Source: Nitrospirales bacterium LBB_01 (GTDB taxonomy: Bacteria > Nitrospirota > Thermodesulfovibrionia > Thermodesulfovibrionales > Magnetobacteriaceae). Taken from it: DNA of 64,000 bases. The notes under the pieces are model-generated. The model was not told the DNA's origin. It ran no database searches and saw nothing but the letters and a program-made list of their open reading frames with translations. The translations under genes and the position numbers were made by a program. This document shows, in pieces, positions 26,507-33,696 of this stretch. The stretch's first letter is position 1. Each line of letters opens with the position of its first letter. The stretch covers positions 744,001-808,000 of the forward strand of contig CP049016.1 in assembly GCA_004376055.2 (NCBI GenBank). Reading direction: 5' to 3'.

Positions 26507-26589
26507 ACGTTTAAGAAGAAGATTTAGTATTTATAGAAATATCCTCGTTTTGTGCAAATGAAATAACACTTTGAATGACAGACCCTGCC

Positions 26590-27744
26590 TCACGTAACAG
26601 CGAGCACCTCTTTCATAGCCTCAGCAAGTGACACAAGGTCATATTCCGTGTGAAGTGCCGTAACCGATATTCTTAATCGCGGGGTCTTAACCGTTTTGGG
26701 TCTGATTGCTGGAACTCGGAATCCCTTTTGCTGCAGATAGTCAGATACTCTTAACGTTTCCTTTACTGAGTCAAGATAAACCGGCACGATGGCTGTATCA
26801 GATGGGTTAACTGAAATTCCAATGTCTTTTAGAGCGGTTTTTAAAAATCTTATATTGTTCATAAGTTGGTTTATGATTTCCGGATTTTTCATCACAAACT
26901 CAATAGCGGCAATTGATGCTGCGGCAACATAAGAGGGTAGGGCGGTAGAAAATATAAACCCTCGTGCCGTGTTGATTAGATAGTCGGTTATAACGCTTGA
27001 ACATGCCACAAAGCCGCCAATTGAGCCAAGCGCCTTTGAGTACGTGCCCATCTGAATTATATGCGGCTCAGGGTTAATGCCAAAGTGAGCGAGTACGCCG
27101 CAGCCCTTACCGATTACGCCGGTTCCATGAGCATCATCAATGTAAAGCAAAGCGTTATTCGCTTTACAAAGTTCATTAATGCTGTCAATTGGCGCAATAT
27201 CGCCATCCATGCTGAAAACCGATTCGGTAACTACCATCTTATTTGGGTTTCTGTCTGCTGACATTAACTCCGATAAGTGTTTAGCATCATTATGACGGTA
27301 AATATATTTTACAGCACTGCTAAGCCGCACCCCGTCAATTATGCTTGCATGATTTAGCTCATCACTGAATATGCTGGTATTAGCATCGGTAAGAGCTGGA
27401 ATCACTGAGACATTTGCAGAAAACCCTGATGAGAAGCTAAGTGCTGATTCGGTTTGTTTAAGTTGAGCTGTCAGAGCTTCTAACTCAGTGTGCAAGTGTG
27501 TGCCTCCATGAAGAAGTCTTGAAGCTCCGCCGCCTGTACCAAAGGTATCTAAATACTTCTTTGTATGTTTGATGATTTCAGGATTATAAGACAGCCCAAG
27601 GTAATCATTAGAACTGAAATTTATGAGTGTTTTGCCATTAAGGGAAATGGTTTTCCCCTGTGCGTTTTCTCTGTCTGTGATGGTTCTATAGAGATGTTTG
27701 TTTTTAAGAGCTGATAAATGCTCTTCAAAACGTGTTAATGGCAT
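26590..27744 (-). CDS. bioF: 8-amino-7-oxononanoate synthase-type aminotransferase
   Basis: About 384 residues of the alpha-oxoamine synthase family: INFSSNDYLGLSYNPEIIKH, GTGGGASRLLHGGTHLHTEL, FSDELNHASIIDGVRLS, YIDDAHGTGVIGKG and the PLP-lysine motif GTYSKALGSIGGF. It condenses pimeloyl-thioester with alanine in biotin synthesis; a close relative (glycine C-acetyltransferase) cannot be fully excluded. ATG 27744 or TTG 27762 may be the start; neither has a good ribosome site. It lies 20 nt downstream of the pilin gene on the same strand. No other bio genes are in view. Confidence 0.85.
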   Translation of the reverse strand: MPLTRFEEHLSALKNKHLYRTITDRENAQGKTISLNGKTLINFSSNDYLGLSYNPEIIKHTKKYLDTFGTGGGASRLLHGGTHLHTELEALTAQLKQTESALSFSSGFSANVSVIPALTDANTSIFSDELNHASIIDGVRLSSAVKYIYRHNDAKHLSELMSADRNPNKMVVTESVFSMDGDIAPIDSINELCKANNALLYIDDAHGTGVIGKGCGVLAHFGINPEPHIIQMGTYSKALGSIGGFVACSSVITDYLINTARGFIFSTALPSYVAAASIAAIEFVMKNPEIINQLMNNIRFLKTALKDIGISVNPSDTAIVPVYLDSVKETLRVSDYLQQKGFRVPAIRPKTVKTPRLRISVTALHTEYDLVSLAEAMKEVLAVT

Positions 27745-27764
27745 TTGAACCGCTTTTGCCAAAT

Positions 27765-28331
27765 TTAACGGGTTGTGACCATTTGGCTAAACGCCGGCGA
27801 TGTTGTGTTTGTGGTGTATGCAAGTATGTTGACAGCTCGGCTGCTTGCCGGTGTTATCAGTATCTCGCCGGAGTTAACAGTTGGGCCTGTGACAAAGAGA
27901 GGATTTCCAGTATAAACACTCTTATCTCCCTTATAACTTTGATGAGATACAAAGTGAGTTATTACCGTTGTTATGCCGGCAGGATATACAGGATATGTGC
28001 CTGCACTTGCCGTTTTAAATAAGGAATTACATGATTTTTCATTGACTACCGATGCTGTGCTGGATTCAAAACAGCCCTCATTACCCGATGTGTCAGTTAC
28101 AATTAAGTAAGGCTCTCCTGAGACGTAAGCATCAAGATATGCCTGAATATCTGAAGAGGCACTGCGTGCACCATACTGGAGTGTTCGTACTTTTGCTTTT
28201 TCCCTCTCCCCTAAAAAAGTCGGAACTGCTATTGCCGTTAAAATCCCTATTATTGCTATCACTATCAGAAGCTCAACCAACGTGAAACCTTTGACGGCTG
28301 ACGTTACTTTATCACTCTTTGTAGAAAACAT
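27765..28331 (-). CDS. pilA: Type IV major pilin (PilA-like)
   Basis: 188 residues. A 16-residue basic leader ends in Gly before the prepilin cleavage motif G^FTLVELLIVIAIIGIL, with Glu5 present. The globular part has a disulfide-capable Cys pair (GCFESS..EKSCNSL). It is cleaved and N-methylated by PilD and assembled into the pilus. ATG 28331 is supported by AAGGAGG 8 nt upstream. A sigma-54-like promoter (28407-28423) and TGTC sites (28487-28512) lie upstream, the same architecture as PilR-controlled pilA. The pilY1/minor pilin cluster lies 5 kb away. Confidence 0.9.
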   Translation of the reverse strand: MFSTKSDKVTSAVKGFTLVELLIVIAIIGILTAIAVPTFLGEREKAKVRTLQYGARSASSDIQAYLDAYVSGEPYLIVTDTSGNEGCFESSTASVVNEKSCNSLFKTASAGTYPVYPAGITTVITHFVSHQSYKGDKSVYTGNPLFVTGPTVNSGEILITPASSRAVNILAYTTNTTSPAFSQMVTTR

Positions 28332-28406
28332 TATCAAGCCTCCTTATGTCTGCATAGTTACCTGTCTAATTAACCGGCTTATGATTATAACACTTCTTAT
28401 TATGTT

Positions 28407-28423
28407 AGCACGATATATGCCAA
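28407..28423 (-). promoter_or_regulatory. Sigma-54-like promoter of pilA
   Basis: On the minus strand TTGGCATATATCGTGCT keeps both invariant GG (-24) and GC (-12) at the correct distance. Predicted start is near 28395, about 65 nt before the pilin ATG. Confidence 0.65.
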
Positions 28424-28486
28424 CAAAGAAATGTTAAAATAATCACGTTATATCTAACATAAACAGTAACAAATGTTGCCAATTGG

Positions 28487-28512
28487 TGTCACTCAATGAC
28501 ATAATCCGTCAT
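28487..28512 (-). promoter_or_regulatory. TGTC-type activator sites upstream of pilA
   Basis: TGTCA-CTCAA-TGACA is a perfect dyad (28487-28501), overlapped by ATGAC-N7-GTCAT (28496-28512). They sit about 95-120 bp upstream of the predicted start, where PilR-type activators bind TGTC elements in Pseudomonas. Confidence 0.55.
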
Positions 28513-28613
28513 GGTTTCTTGTTATTTACAATAGTTATCATATTTGTGTACAATGTCAAAGTCGGGGGCAGGTGTAATTATTTTAAAAAGTGTCTTTAAC
28601 GGGGATATAAAAA

Positions 28614-29060
28614 ATGGCCAAAACGCTGTATAATCGTGAACAGGCGACAGATAGTGTACTAAAAGACAAGCGGATTGTCATTATAGATGACTTTAAGGAT
28701 TTCAGGGAGAGTTTGAGAAGGACTCTATTAGGTCTTGGCGCTCGTTCGGTTGACACTGTCGAGGAGGCAAATGATGCGATAAGCAAAATTTCCCGCACTC
28801 CTTACGATATTATCCTCTGTGACTATAACCTTGGAGAGGGGAAAAAAGACGGCCAACAGATATTTGAAGAGCTGTCTTATAAAAAGAAGATAGGCTATTC
28901 CTGCATGTTTATAATGACAACGGCGGAAAACACTTTAAGAATGGTCATGGGCGTGATGGATTATCAGCCGGATGGCTATTTAGTGAAGCCGTTTACTACC
29001 TCAGACCTAGTGCAGCGCATTAAATCTGCTGACGAAAAAAACAGTTATTTTCCGACATAG
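28614..29060 (+). CDS. CheY-like receiver; N-terminal part of a CheY-TPR protein
   Basis: 148 residues: KRIVIIDDFKDFRESLRRTL, phospho-acceptor Asp70 in YDIILCDYNLGEGKKDG, and GYLVKPFTTSDLVQRI. The zero frame stops 8 nt before the TPR gene. Known relatives are single proteins with this receiver followed directly by the TPRs. Shifting to the -1 frame at the A AAA AAC heptamer (29036-29042) joins the two without a gap through KKQLFSDIDRAMMYKDYMG. So this is either a frameshift-expressed protein, a broken gene, or a one-base homopolymer error. Divergent from pilA. Confidence 0.85.
   Translation: MAKTLYNREQATDSVLKDKRIVIIDDFKDFRESLRRTLLGLGARSVDTVEEANDAISKISRTPYDIILCDYNLGEGKKDGQQIFEELSYKKKIGYSCMFIMTTAENTLRMVMGVMDYQPDGYLVKPFTTSDLVQRIKSADEKNSYFPT
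29034..29043 (+). other. Slippery heptamer A AAA AAC at the CheY-TPR junction
   Basis: In the receiver frame the codons read GAA AAA AAC, the X XXY YYZ pattern for -1 slippage, 15 nt before the zero-frame stop. The -1 frame enters the TPR gene directly. No clear downstream pseudoknot or upstream Shine-Dalgarno stimulator was recognised. Confidence 0.55.
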
Positions 29061-29068
29061 ACAGAGCA

Positions 29069-30283
29069 ATGATGTATAAGGATTACATGGGAGCGCTGAC
29101 AGCCTGTGACGAGTTAATGCAGCAGCGGACGAAGTATCTCATGGATATTTTGAAGGTCAAAGGCGATATCCATATGTTAAGCAGCGATTATAAAAGCGCT
29201 GAAAAAGTATATGAAATAGTTTTAAAAAAGTACAGACTGGTGTGGGCAGTGTTTAATATGGGTAAGGTGTATTTTTATACGAGAAGGTTTATGGATGCCC
29301 GCACTACGTTTAGATCGCTAATTGATGAAAACGATATGTTTATACCGGCCTACGACTGGCTTGCACGAACTCTGGAGGAATTGGGCGACAAAAAGGGCGC
29401 CCAAAGTGTTTTAGAAGAAGCGATACGTATTTCTCCTAAGGCGATATTCAGACAACGGGCGCTTGGTACTGTCTCCTTTAAAAATAAAGATTTTGATATG
29501 GCAGAGTCATCTTTTAAACAAGCCGTTAAACTTGGAAAAACCTCCGTCTTTAAGGAATCCTCCGATTACACGCAGCTTGCCAAAGTGTTTGTTAAGAAAA
29601 ATGATACCGCTCATGCACTTTCTATGATAGAAGAGGTGAAGGCTGACTTTTCTGACAGCGACGAGGTACTGCTTCAGGCAACACTTATAGAGGGTCACAT
29701 ATATGCTGAGACTGACCGGCATGACAAGTCCTTGGAGTCTTTAAGAGAGGCTGAGAGAATCCTGAAAAAACTTGACAACAAAATACCTCCAGAGTTGGCT
29801 ATTGAAATATCCGAGACATATATTAAATTCGGTGAAAAAGAAAAAGGGATGGAACTAATAAAATATGTCGTTATGAACAACCACTCCGACAACGACGTTA
29901 TAAATAAGGTTCAGGAGACATTCCGTGGTCTTGGTATGGCTGATGAGGGGATAGATTTTGTTGCGGAAACGAAAGGCGAGATTATCGGGGTCAATAATAA
30001 GGGAGTTGATTTAATTAATAAGGGAATGCTTGAGGAGGCCATTAACTTATTTGAAAAGGCGGCTGACGGACTCCCTTCAAACTTTATTATAAACATAAAT
30101 GCGCTCAGGGCAATAGTTGGATATATGCACAAAAACGGGCGAGATGACCGCTACCTATACAAATGTGAAAAATACATCGAGCGGATAAATGATATTGACC
30201 CTAACAACATGAAATTTCTGCAGCTTGTTGACAGGTATAATGCTATTAAGTGTACTGAAAGCAGTGCTGCTGAGGTGTATTGA
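29069..30283 (+). CDS. TPR protein; C-terminal part of a CheY-TPR response regulator
   Basis: 404 residues of tetratricopeptide repeats: YMGALTACDELMQQRTKYLM, AWAVF-type helices (VWAVFNMGKVYFYTRRFMDA), AYDWLARTLEELGDKKGAQS and RQRALGTVSFKNKDFDMAES. This order matches the C-terminal region of CheY-TPR fusion proteins in many proteobacteria. ATGATG at 29069 has no Shine-Dalgarno, so independent translation looks poor, in line with frameshift or fusion expression. TPRs provide protein docking; its position beside pilA hints at motility or surface signalling. Confidence 0.85.
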   Translation: MMYKDYMGALTACDELMQQRTKYLMDILKVKGDIHMLSSDYKSAEKVYEIVLKKYRLVWAVFNMGKVYFYTRRFMDARTTFRSLIDENDMFIPAYDWLARTLEELGDKKGAQSVLEEAIRISPKAIFRQRALGTVSFKNKDFDMAESSFKQAVKLGKTSVFKESSDYTQLAKVFVKKNDTAHALSMIEEVKADFSDSDEVLLQATLIEGHIYAETDRHDKSLESLREAERILKKLDNKIPPELAIEISETYIKFGEKEKGMELIKYVVMNNHSDNDVINKVQETFRGLGMADEGIDFVAETKGEIIGVNNKGVDLINKGMLEEAINLFEKAADGLPSNFIININALRAIVGYMHKNGRDDRYLYKCEKYIERINDIDPNNMKFLQLVDRYNAIKCTESSAAEVY

Positions 30284-30312
30284 TTGCAGGGCATAAGATT
30301 GTAACGAGGGGT

Positions 30313-30879
30313 TTATGCGATGATTTTTTCCTTTCTCAAAATATCTTTAACGTGTCTTTCAACATCTTCCTTAAACCACTCATTCATGAGTTTCTTATGT
30401 CCATCCCTGTCAAATATATATACAGAAGGATTATTTTTCAACTCGTCTCTGATTATAGTTCTAACTTCGTCTCTGTCAGGCTTTTGAGCTAAATCCTTTT
30501 TAACCACACGAACATCATCCTCAATCCTTCCAACTCTTGAATCAAGCTTGTCAACCTTAGAATCAAGCTTGTCAACCTTAGTTTCAAGTTGGTCAACCTT
30601 AGTCTCAAGAGTGCCAAGCCTGACATCAATTCTGTCAACCTTAGTCTCAAGAGTGCCAAGCCTGACATCAATTCCATCAATCTTAGTCTCAAGACTGCCA
30701 AGTCTGGTCTCACCTCCAGCCGCTGTGACAACCGGAGCAACTGCTATTTGAACATGATACGGTAGTGCCACAACCTGCGGCACAGCACGTGCCACCAGGA
30801 GCACTACTGCATTGAGAACAATGAGAAGTACCACAAGCGGACCCGCATCCCTGATACCACTGCAAACACTGTGATACAA
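30313..30879 (-). CDS. Coiled-coil protein joined to a displaced pilY1 5' fragment
   Basis: From about residue 57 on, the protein is a heptad coiled coil (LGSLETKIDGIDVRLGTLET repeats) ending with KKDLAQKPDRDEVRTIIRDEL and a basic helix WFKEDVERHVKDILRKEK. It is paralogous at its C-terminus to the product of 4241-4699. The first ~55 residues are a different-frame reading of duplicated pilY1 signal/Cys-rich DNA, so the native N-terminus has been lost or replaced. Without a plausible start, expression is doubtful. A decayed second copy is at 31700-32073. Confidence 0.5.
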   Translation of the reverse strand: MYHSVCSGIRDAGPLVVLLIVLNAVVLLVARAVPQVVALPYHVQIAVAPVVTAAGGETRLGSLETKIDGIDVRLGTLETKVDRIDVRLGTLETKVDQLETKVDKLDSKVDKLDSRVGRIEDDVRVVKKDLAQKPDRDEVRTIIRDELKNNPSVYIFDRDGHKKLMNEWFKEDVERHVKDILRKEKIIA

Positions 30880-30918
30880 TCAACGCTATTAAACATATTA
30901 TATAAAAGACTTTTTCAT
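30728..30918 (-). pseudogene. pilY1 5'-end fragment, copy A
   Basis: It matches the first ~64 codons of pilY1 (33697 on): FYIICLIALIV, then HCSQCSSAPGGTCCAAGCG and TTVSCSNSSCSGC, with small indels. Homology stops abruptly after the CTCCGGTTG segment, where coiled-coil DNA begins. Confidence 0.75.
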
Positions 30919-30952
30919 TTTTCTCTCCTTCGTTTTCCATATAACTACATTA

Positions 30953-31300
30953 TTATTTATGGATATACACTTTTTAACTCACCATTTATATAAGTCAGCT
31001 CTGCAACCCTTTTTCGCCTTTTCGTAAAGATTTTCCAATAGAGGCATCTACAACATGAGCTTTGAATATCGTATTTGGTATTGTTTATAGAGTCTAAAGT
31101 ATTTGCATCTACGTTTTTAACAAACACTGTCTTCTTTACTATTGTGGCTGTGGCAGCTGTTGACTGAGCCGATGATTTCGCTGCCTGCGATTTAACTGCA
31201 TTGCCGCTCAAAGTCACAGCATATACAGTTGTCTGTACTGACATTAACGCAACTGCCATAAACATCATAATTTTATGAGTAATATTCCAGTCTTTTTCAT
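30953..31300 (-). pseudogene. Degenerate copy A of the small secreted protein gene upstream of pilY1
   Basis: A nearly exact copy of 33308-33661 in inverted orientation, including MSVQTTVYAVTLSGNAVKSQ and VDANTLDSINNTKYDI. Frameshifts, mostly one-base losses in homopolymers, disturb the frame near the middle and end (YWKIFTKRRKR instead of SLRKGEKR). Confidence 0.75.
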
Positions 31301-31545
31301 AATCTCCTCCGAGCCGCGGGATGTCACTCTCCGGCTGATTCTTTTCGTTATATTTAAATTGCTCCATCTAAACCCTTTTCACGATTAACCCTATTAAACC
31401 ATAACAACGTGAAAAATCATGAAAAGAAGAGGAAAATTTCAATAGGAATAATATATTTGGCTATGAAGTTTAGCCCTTTATAATAGATTCCGTCTAAGTG
31501 TCTGTTTTTAAAGGGTATTATCAAAGGTAAGGACATATTTTCTTG

Positions 31546-31690
31546 CTGAGATTGCCACGTCGCTATCGCTCCTCGCAATGACAAATAAAAACGCCAAACT
31601 CACCCCCGTAAACCATAAACGACTCTAAGATGAACAAACAAGCTCCCTGTTCTCATTGCGAAACCCTGGCAGGGGGTTGGCAATCTCGAC
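31546..31690. repeat. Dispersed repeat, family 2 copy
   Basis: It begins with GAGATTGCCACGTCGCTATC followed by GCTCCTCGCAATGACA, and its right end has the opposite half (TTGGCAATCTCGACTTAAG). A second copy lies at 32898-33044, and a related one near 11766. Confidence 0.65.
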
Positions 31691-31699
31691 TTAAGAAAA

Positions 31700-32073
31700 T
31701 ATCTTAACGTGTCTTTTCAACATCTTCCGGAAACTACTCATTCATGAGTTTTATGTCCATCCCTGTCAAATATATATACAGAAGGATTATTTTTCAAATC
31801 GTCTCTGATTATAGTTCGAACTTAGTTTATGTCAGGCCTTTTGAAATAAATCCTTTAACCATTAATGAACATCATCCGTCAATCATTCCAATCCTTGAAT
31901 CAAGTTTGTCAACCTTAGAAAAGCTTGTCAACCTTTAGTTTCAAGTTGGTCAACCTTAGTCTCAAGAGGCTGCCTGATGACTGGTATCACAAGTAGTCTC
32001 AAGAGTGCAGCCTGACATTAATCAATCTTAGTCTCAAGACTGCCAAACTGGGAACAAGGCAGTCAAGCCGTTG
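31700..32073 (-). pseudogene. Decayed copy B of the coiled-coil gene
   Basis: It aligns with 30330-30728 throughout (TTCAAGTTGGTCAACCTTAG and related heptad-coding repeats) but has many deletions and no continuous frame. It joins the family 2 repeat at a short AAAATATCTT microhomology. Confidence 0.7.
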
Positions 32074-32265
32074 TTGCAACCGAGCAACTGCTATTTGAAC
32101 ATGATACGGTAGTGCCACAACCTGCGGCACAGCACGCCACCAGGAGCACTACTGCATGAGAACAATGAGAAGTACTACAAGCGGACTCCGCATCCCTGAT
32201 ACCAGCTGCAAACACTGTGACTACAATCATCGCTATTAAACATATTATATAAAAAGACTTTTCAT
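32073..32265 (-). pseudogene. pilY1 5'-end fragment, copy B
   Basis: It encodes FYIICLIAMIVVTVFAAGIR and then DAESACSTSHCS before frameshifts. It ends at the same breakpoint as copy A, showing that the chimeric unit was duplicated as a whole. Confidence 0.75.
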
Positions 32266-32299
32266 TTTTCTCTCCTTCGTTTTCCATATAACTACATTA

Positions 32300-32641
32300 T
32301 TATTTATGGATATACACTTCTTTTAACTCACCATTTATATAAGTCAGCTCTGCAACCCTTTTTCGCCTTTCGTAAAGATTTTCCAATAGAGGCATCTACA
32401 ACATGAGCTTTTGAAATATCGTATTTGGTATTGTTTATAGAGTCTAAAGTATTTGCATCTACGTTTTTTAACAAACACTGTCTTTACTATTGTGGCTGTG
32501 GCAGCTGTTGACTGAGCGATGATTTCGCTGCCTGCGATTTAACTGCATTGCCGCTCAAAGTCACAGCATACAGTTGTCTGTATTGACATTAACGCAACTG
32601 CCATAAACATCATAATTCTTATGAGTAATATTCCAGTTTTC
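32300..32641 (-). pseudogene. Degenerate copy B of the small secreted protein gene
   Basis: An inverted copy of 33308-33661 with several one- and two-base losses, e.g. in the poly-T and GGCTGTG runs. No long frame remains. Confidence 0.7.
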
Positions 32642-32897
32642 ATATCTCTCCGAGCCGCGGATGTCACTCTCCGGCTGATTCTTTCGTTATATTTAAATTG
32701 CTCCATCTAAAATCCCCTTTTCAATGATTAACCCTATTAAACCATAACAACGTGAAAAACATGAAAGAAGAGGGCAAACGCATTTCAATAGGGAATACGA
32801 TATCTGGCTATCAGTTTAGTTCCTCTTTATAATAGATCCTGTCTAAGTGTCTGTTTTTAAGCTGGCATTATTTCAAAGGTATGACATATTTTCTGTT

Positions 32898-33044
32898 TGA
32901 GATTGCTAGCTACCCTGCGGGGGTTCGCAATGACAACAGGGAGCTTGTTTGTTCATCTTAGAGTCGTTTATGGTTTACGGGGGTGGTTTACAACGTTTTT
33001 TATTTGTCATTGCGAGGAGCGATAGCGACGTGGCAATCTCGACT
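32898..33044. repeat. Dispersed repeat, family 2 copy at the palindrome centre
   Basis: It contains TTGTCATTGCGAGGAGCGAT followed by AGCGACGTGGCAATCTCG, and a facing half with GAGATTGCTAGC..CGCAATGACA. It separates the two inverted operon-head copies. Confidence 0.6.
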
Positions 33045-33239
33045 TAAGAAAATATGTCCTTACCTTTGAAATAATACCCTTTAAAAACAGACACTTAGAC
33101 AGAATCTATTATAAAGAGGAGCTAAACTGCATAGCCAGATATCGTATTCCCTATTGAAATGCGTTTGCCCTCTTCTTTTCATGATTTTTTCACGTTGTTA
33201 TGGTTTAATAGGGTTAATCGTGAAAAAGGGGGATTTTAG

Positions 33240-33284
33240 ATGGAGCAATTTAAATATAACGAAAAAGAATCAGCCGGAGAGTGA
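33240..33284 (+). CDS. 14-residue leader ORF before the pilus operon
   Basis: MEQFKYNEKESAGE, preceded by GGGGG 6 nt upstream. It ends 23 nt before the ATG of the small secreted protein. A possible regulatory leader peptide; translation not demonstrated. Confidence 0.3.
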   Translation: MEQFKYNEKESAGE

Positions 33285-33307
33285 CATCCCGCGGCTCGGA
33301 GGAGATT

Positions 33308-33661
33308 ATGAAAAAGACTGGAATATTACTCATAAGAATTATGATGTTTATGGCAGTTGCGTTAATGTCAGTACAGACAACTGTATATGCTGTGACTTTG
33401 AGCGGCAATGCAGTTAAATCGCAGGCAGCGAAATCATCGGCTCAGTCAACAGCTGCCACAGCCACAATAGTAAAGAAGACAGTGTTTGTTAAAAACGTAG
33501 ATGCAAATACTTTAGACTCTATAAACAATACCAAATACGATATTTCAAAAGCTCATGTTGTAGATGCCTCTATTGGAAAATCTTTACGAAAAGGCGAAAA
33601 AAGGGTTGCAGAGCTGACTTATATAAATGGTGAGTTAAAAGAAGTGTATATCCATAAATAA
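33308..33661 (+). CDS. Small secreted protein upstream of pilY1
   Basis: 117 residues. N-terminal signal MKKTGILLIRIMMFMAVALM with cleavage likely near VYA. The mature part is basic and Ala/Ser-rich at first (AVKSQAAKSSAQSTAATATI), then VKNVDANTLDSINNTKYDIS and RVAELTYINGELKEVYI, which look like a short beta-strand domain. GGAGGAG lies 3-4 nt before ATG. Co-transcribed with pilY1 (35 nt gap). Two decayed inverted copies occur upstream. Not a recognised family; a periplasmic pilus-assembly accessory role is inferred. Confidence 0.7.
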   Translation: MKKTGILLIRIMMFMAVALMSVQTTVYAVTLSGNAVKSQAAKSSAQSTAATATIVKKTVFVKNVDANTLDSINNTKYDISKAHVVDASIGKSLRKGEKRVAELTYINGELKEVYIHK

Positions 33662-33696
33662 TAATGTAGTTATATGGAAAACGAAGGAGAGAAAAA

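Noticed and set aside
30313-32290. In-frame pilY1-coiled-coil fusion protein as a functional adhesin variant
   Set aside because: The pilY1 frame stops (SGCHSGWR) at the junction and the coiled coil lies in a different frame, so the chimera cannot be expressed as one PilY1-headed protein without a frameshift.
33154-33417. 87-residue open frame across the start of the small secreted protein gene
   Set aside because: It reads the 14-codon leader region and the secreted-protein gene in the wrong frame; the ribosome site and signal peptide support the frame beginning at 33308.
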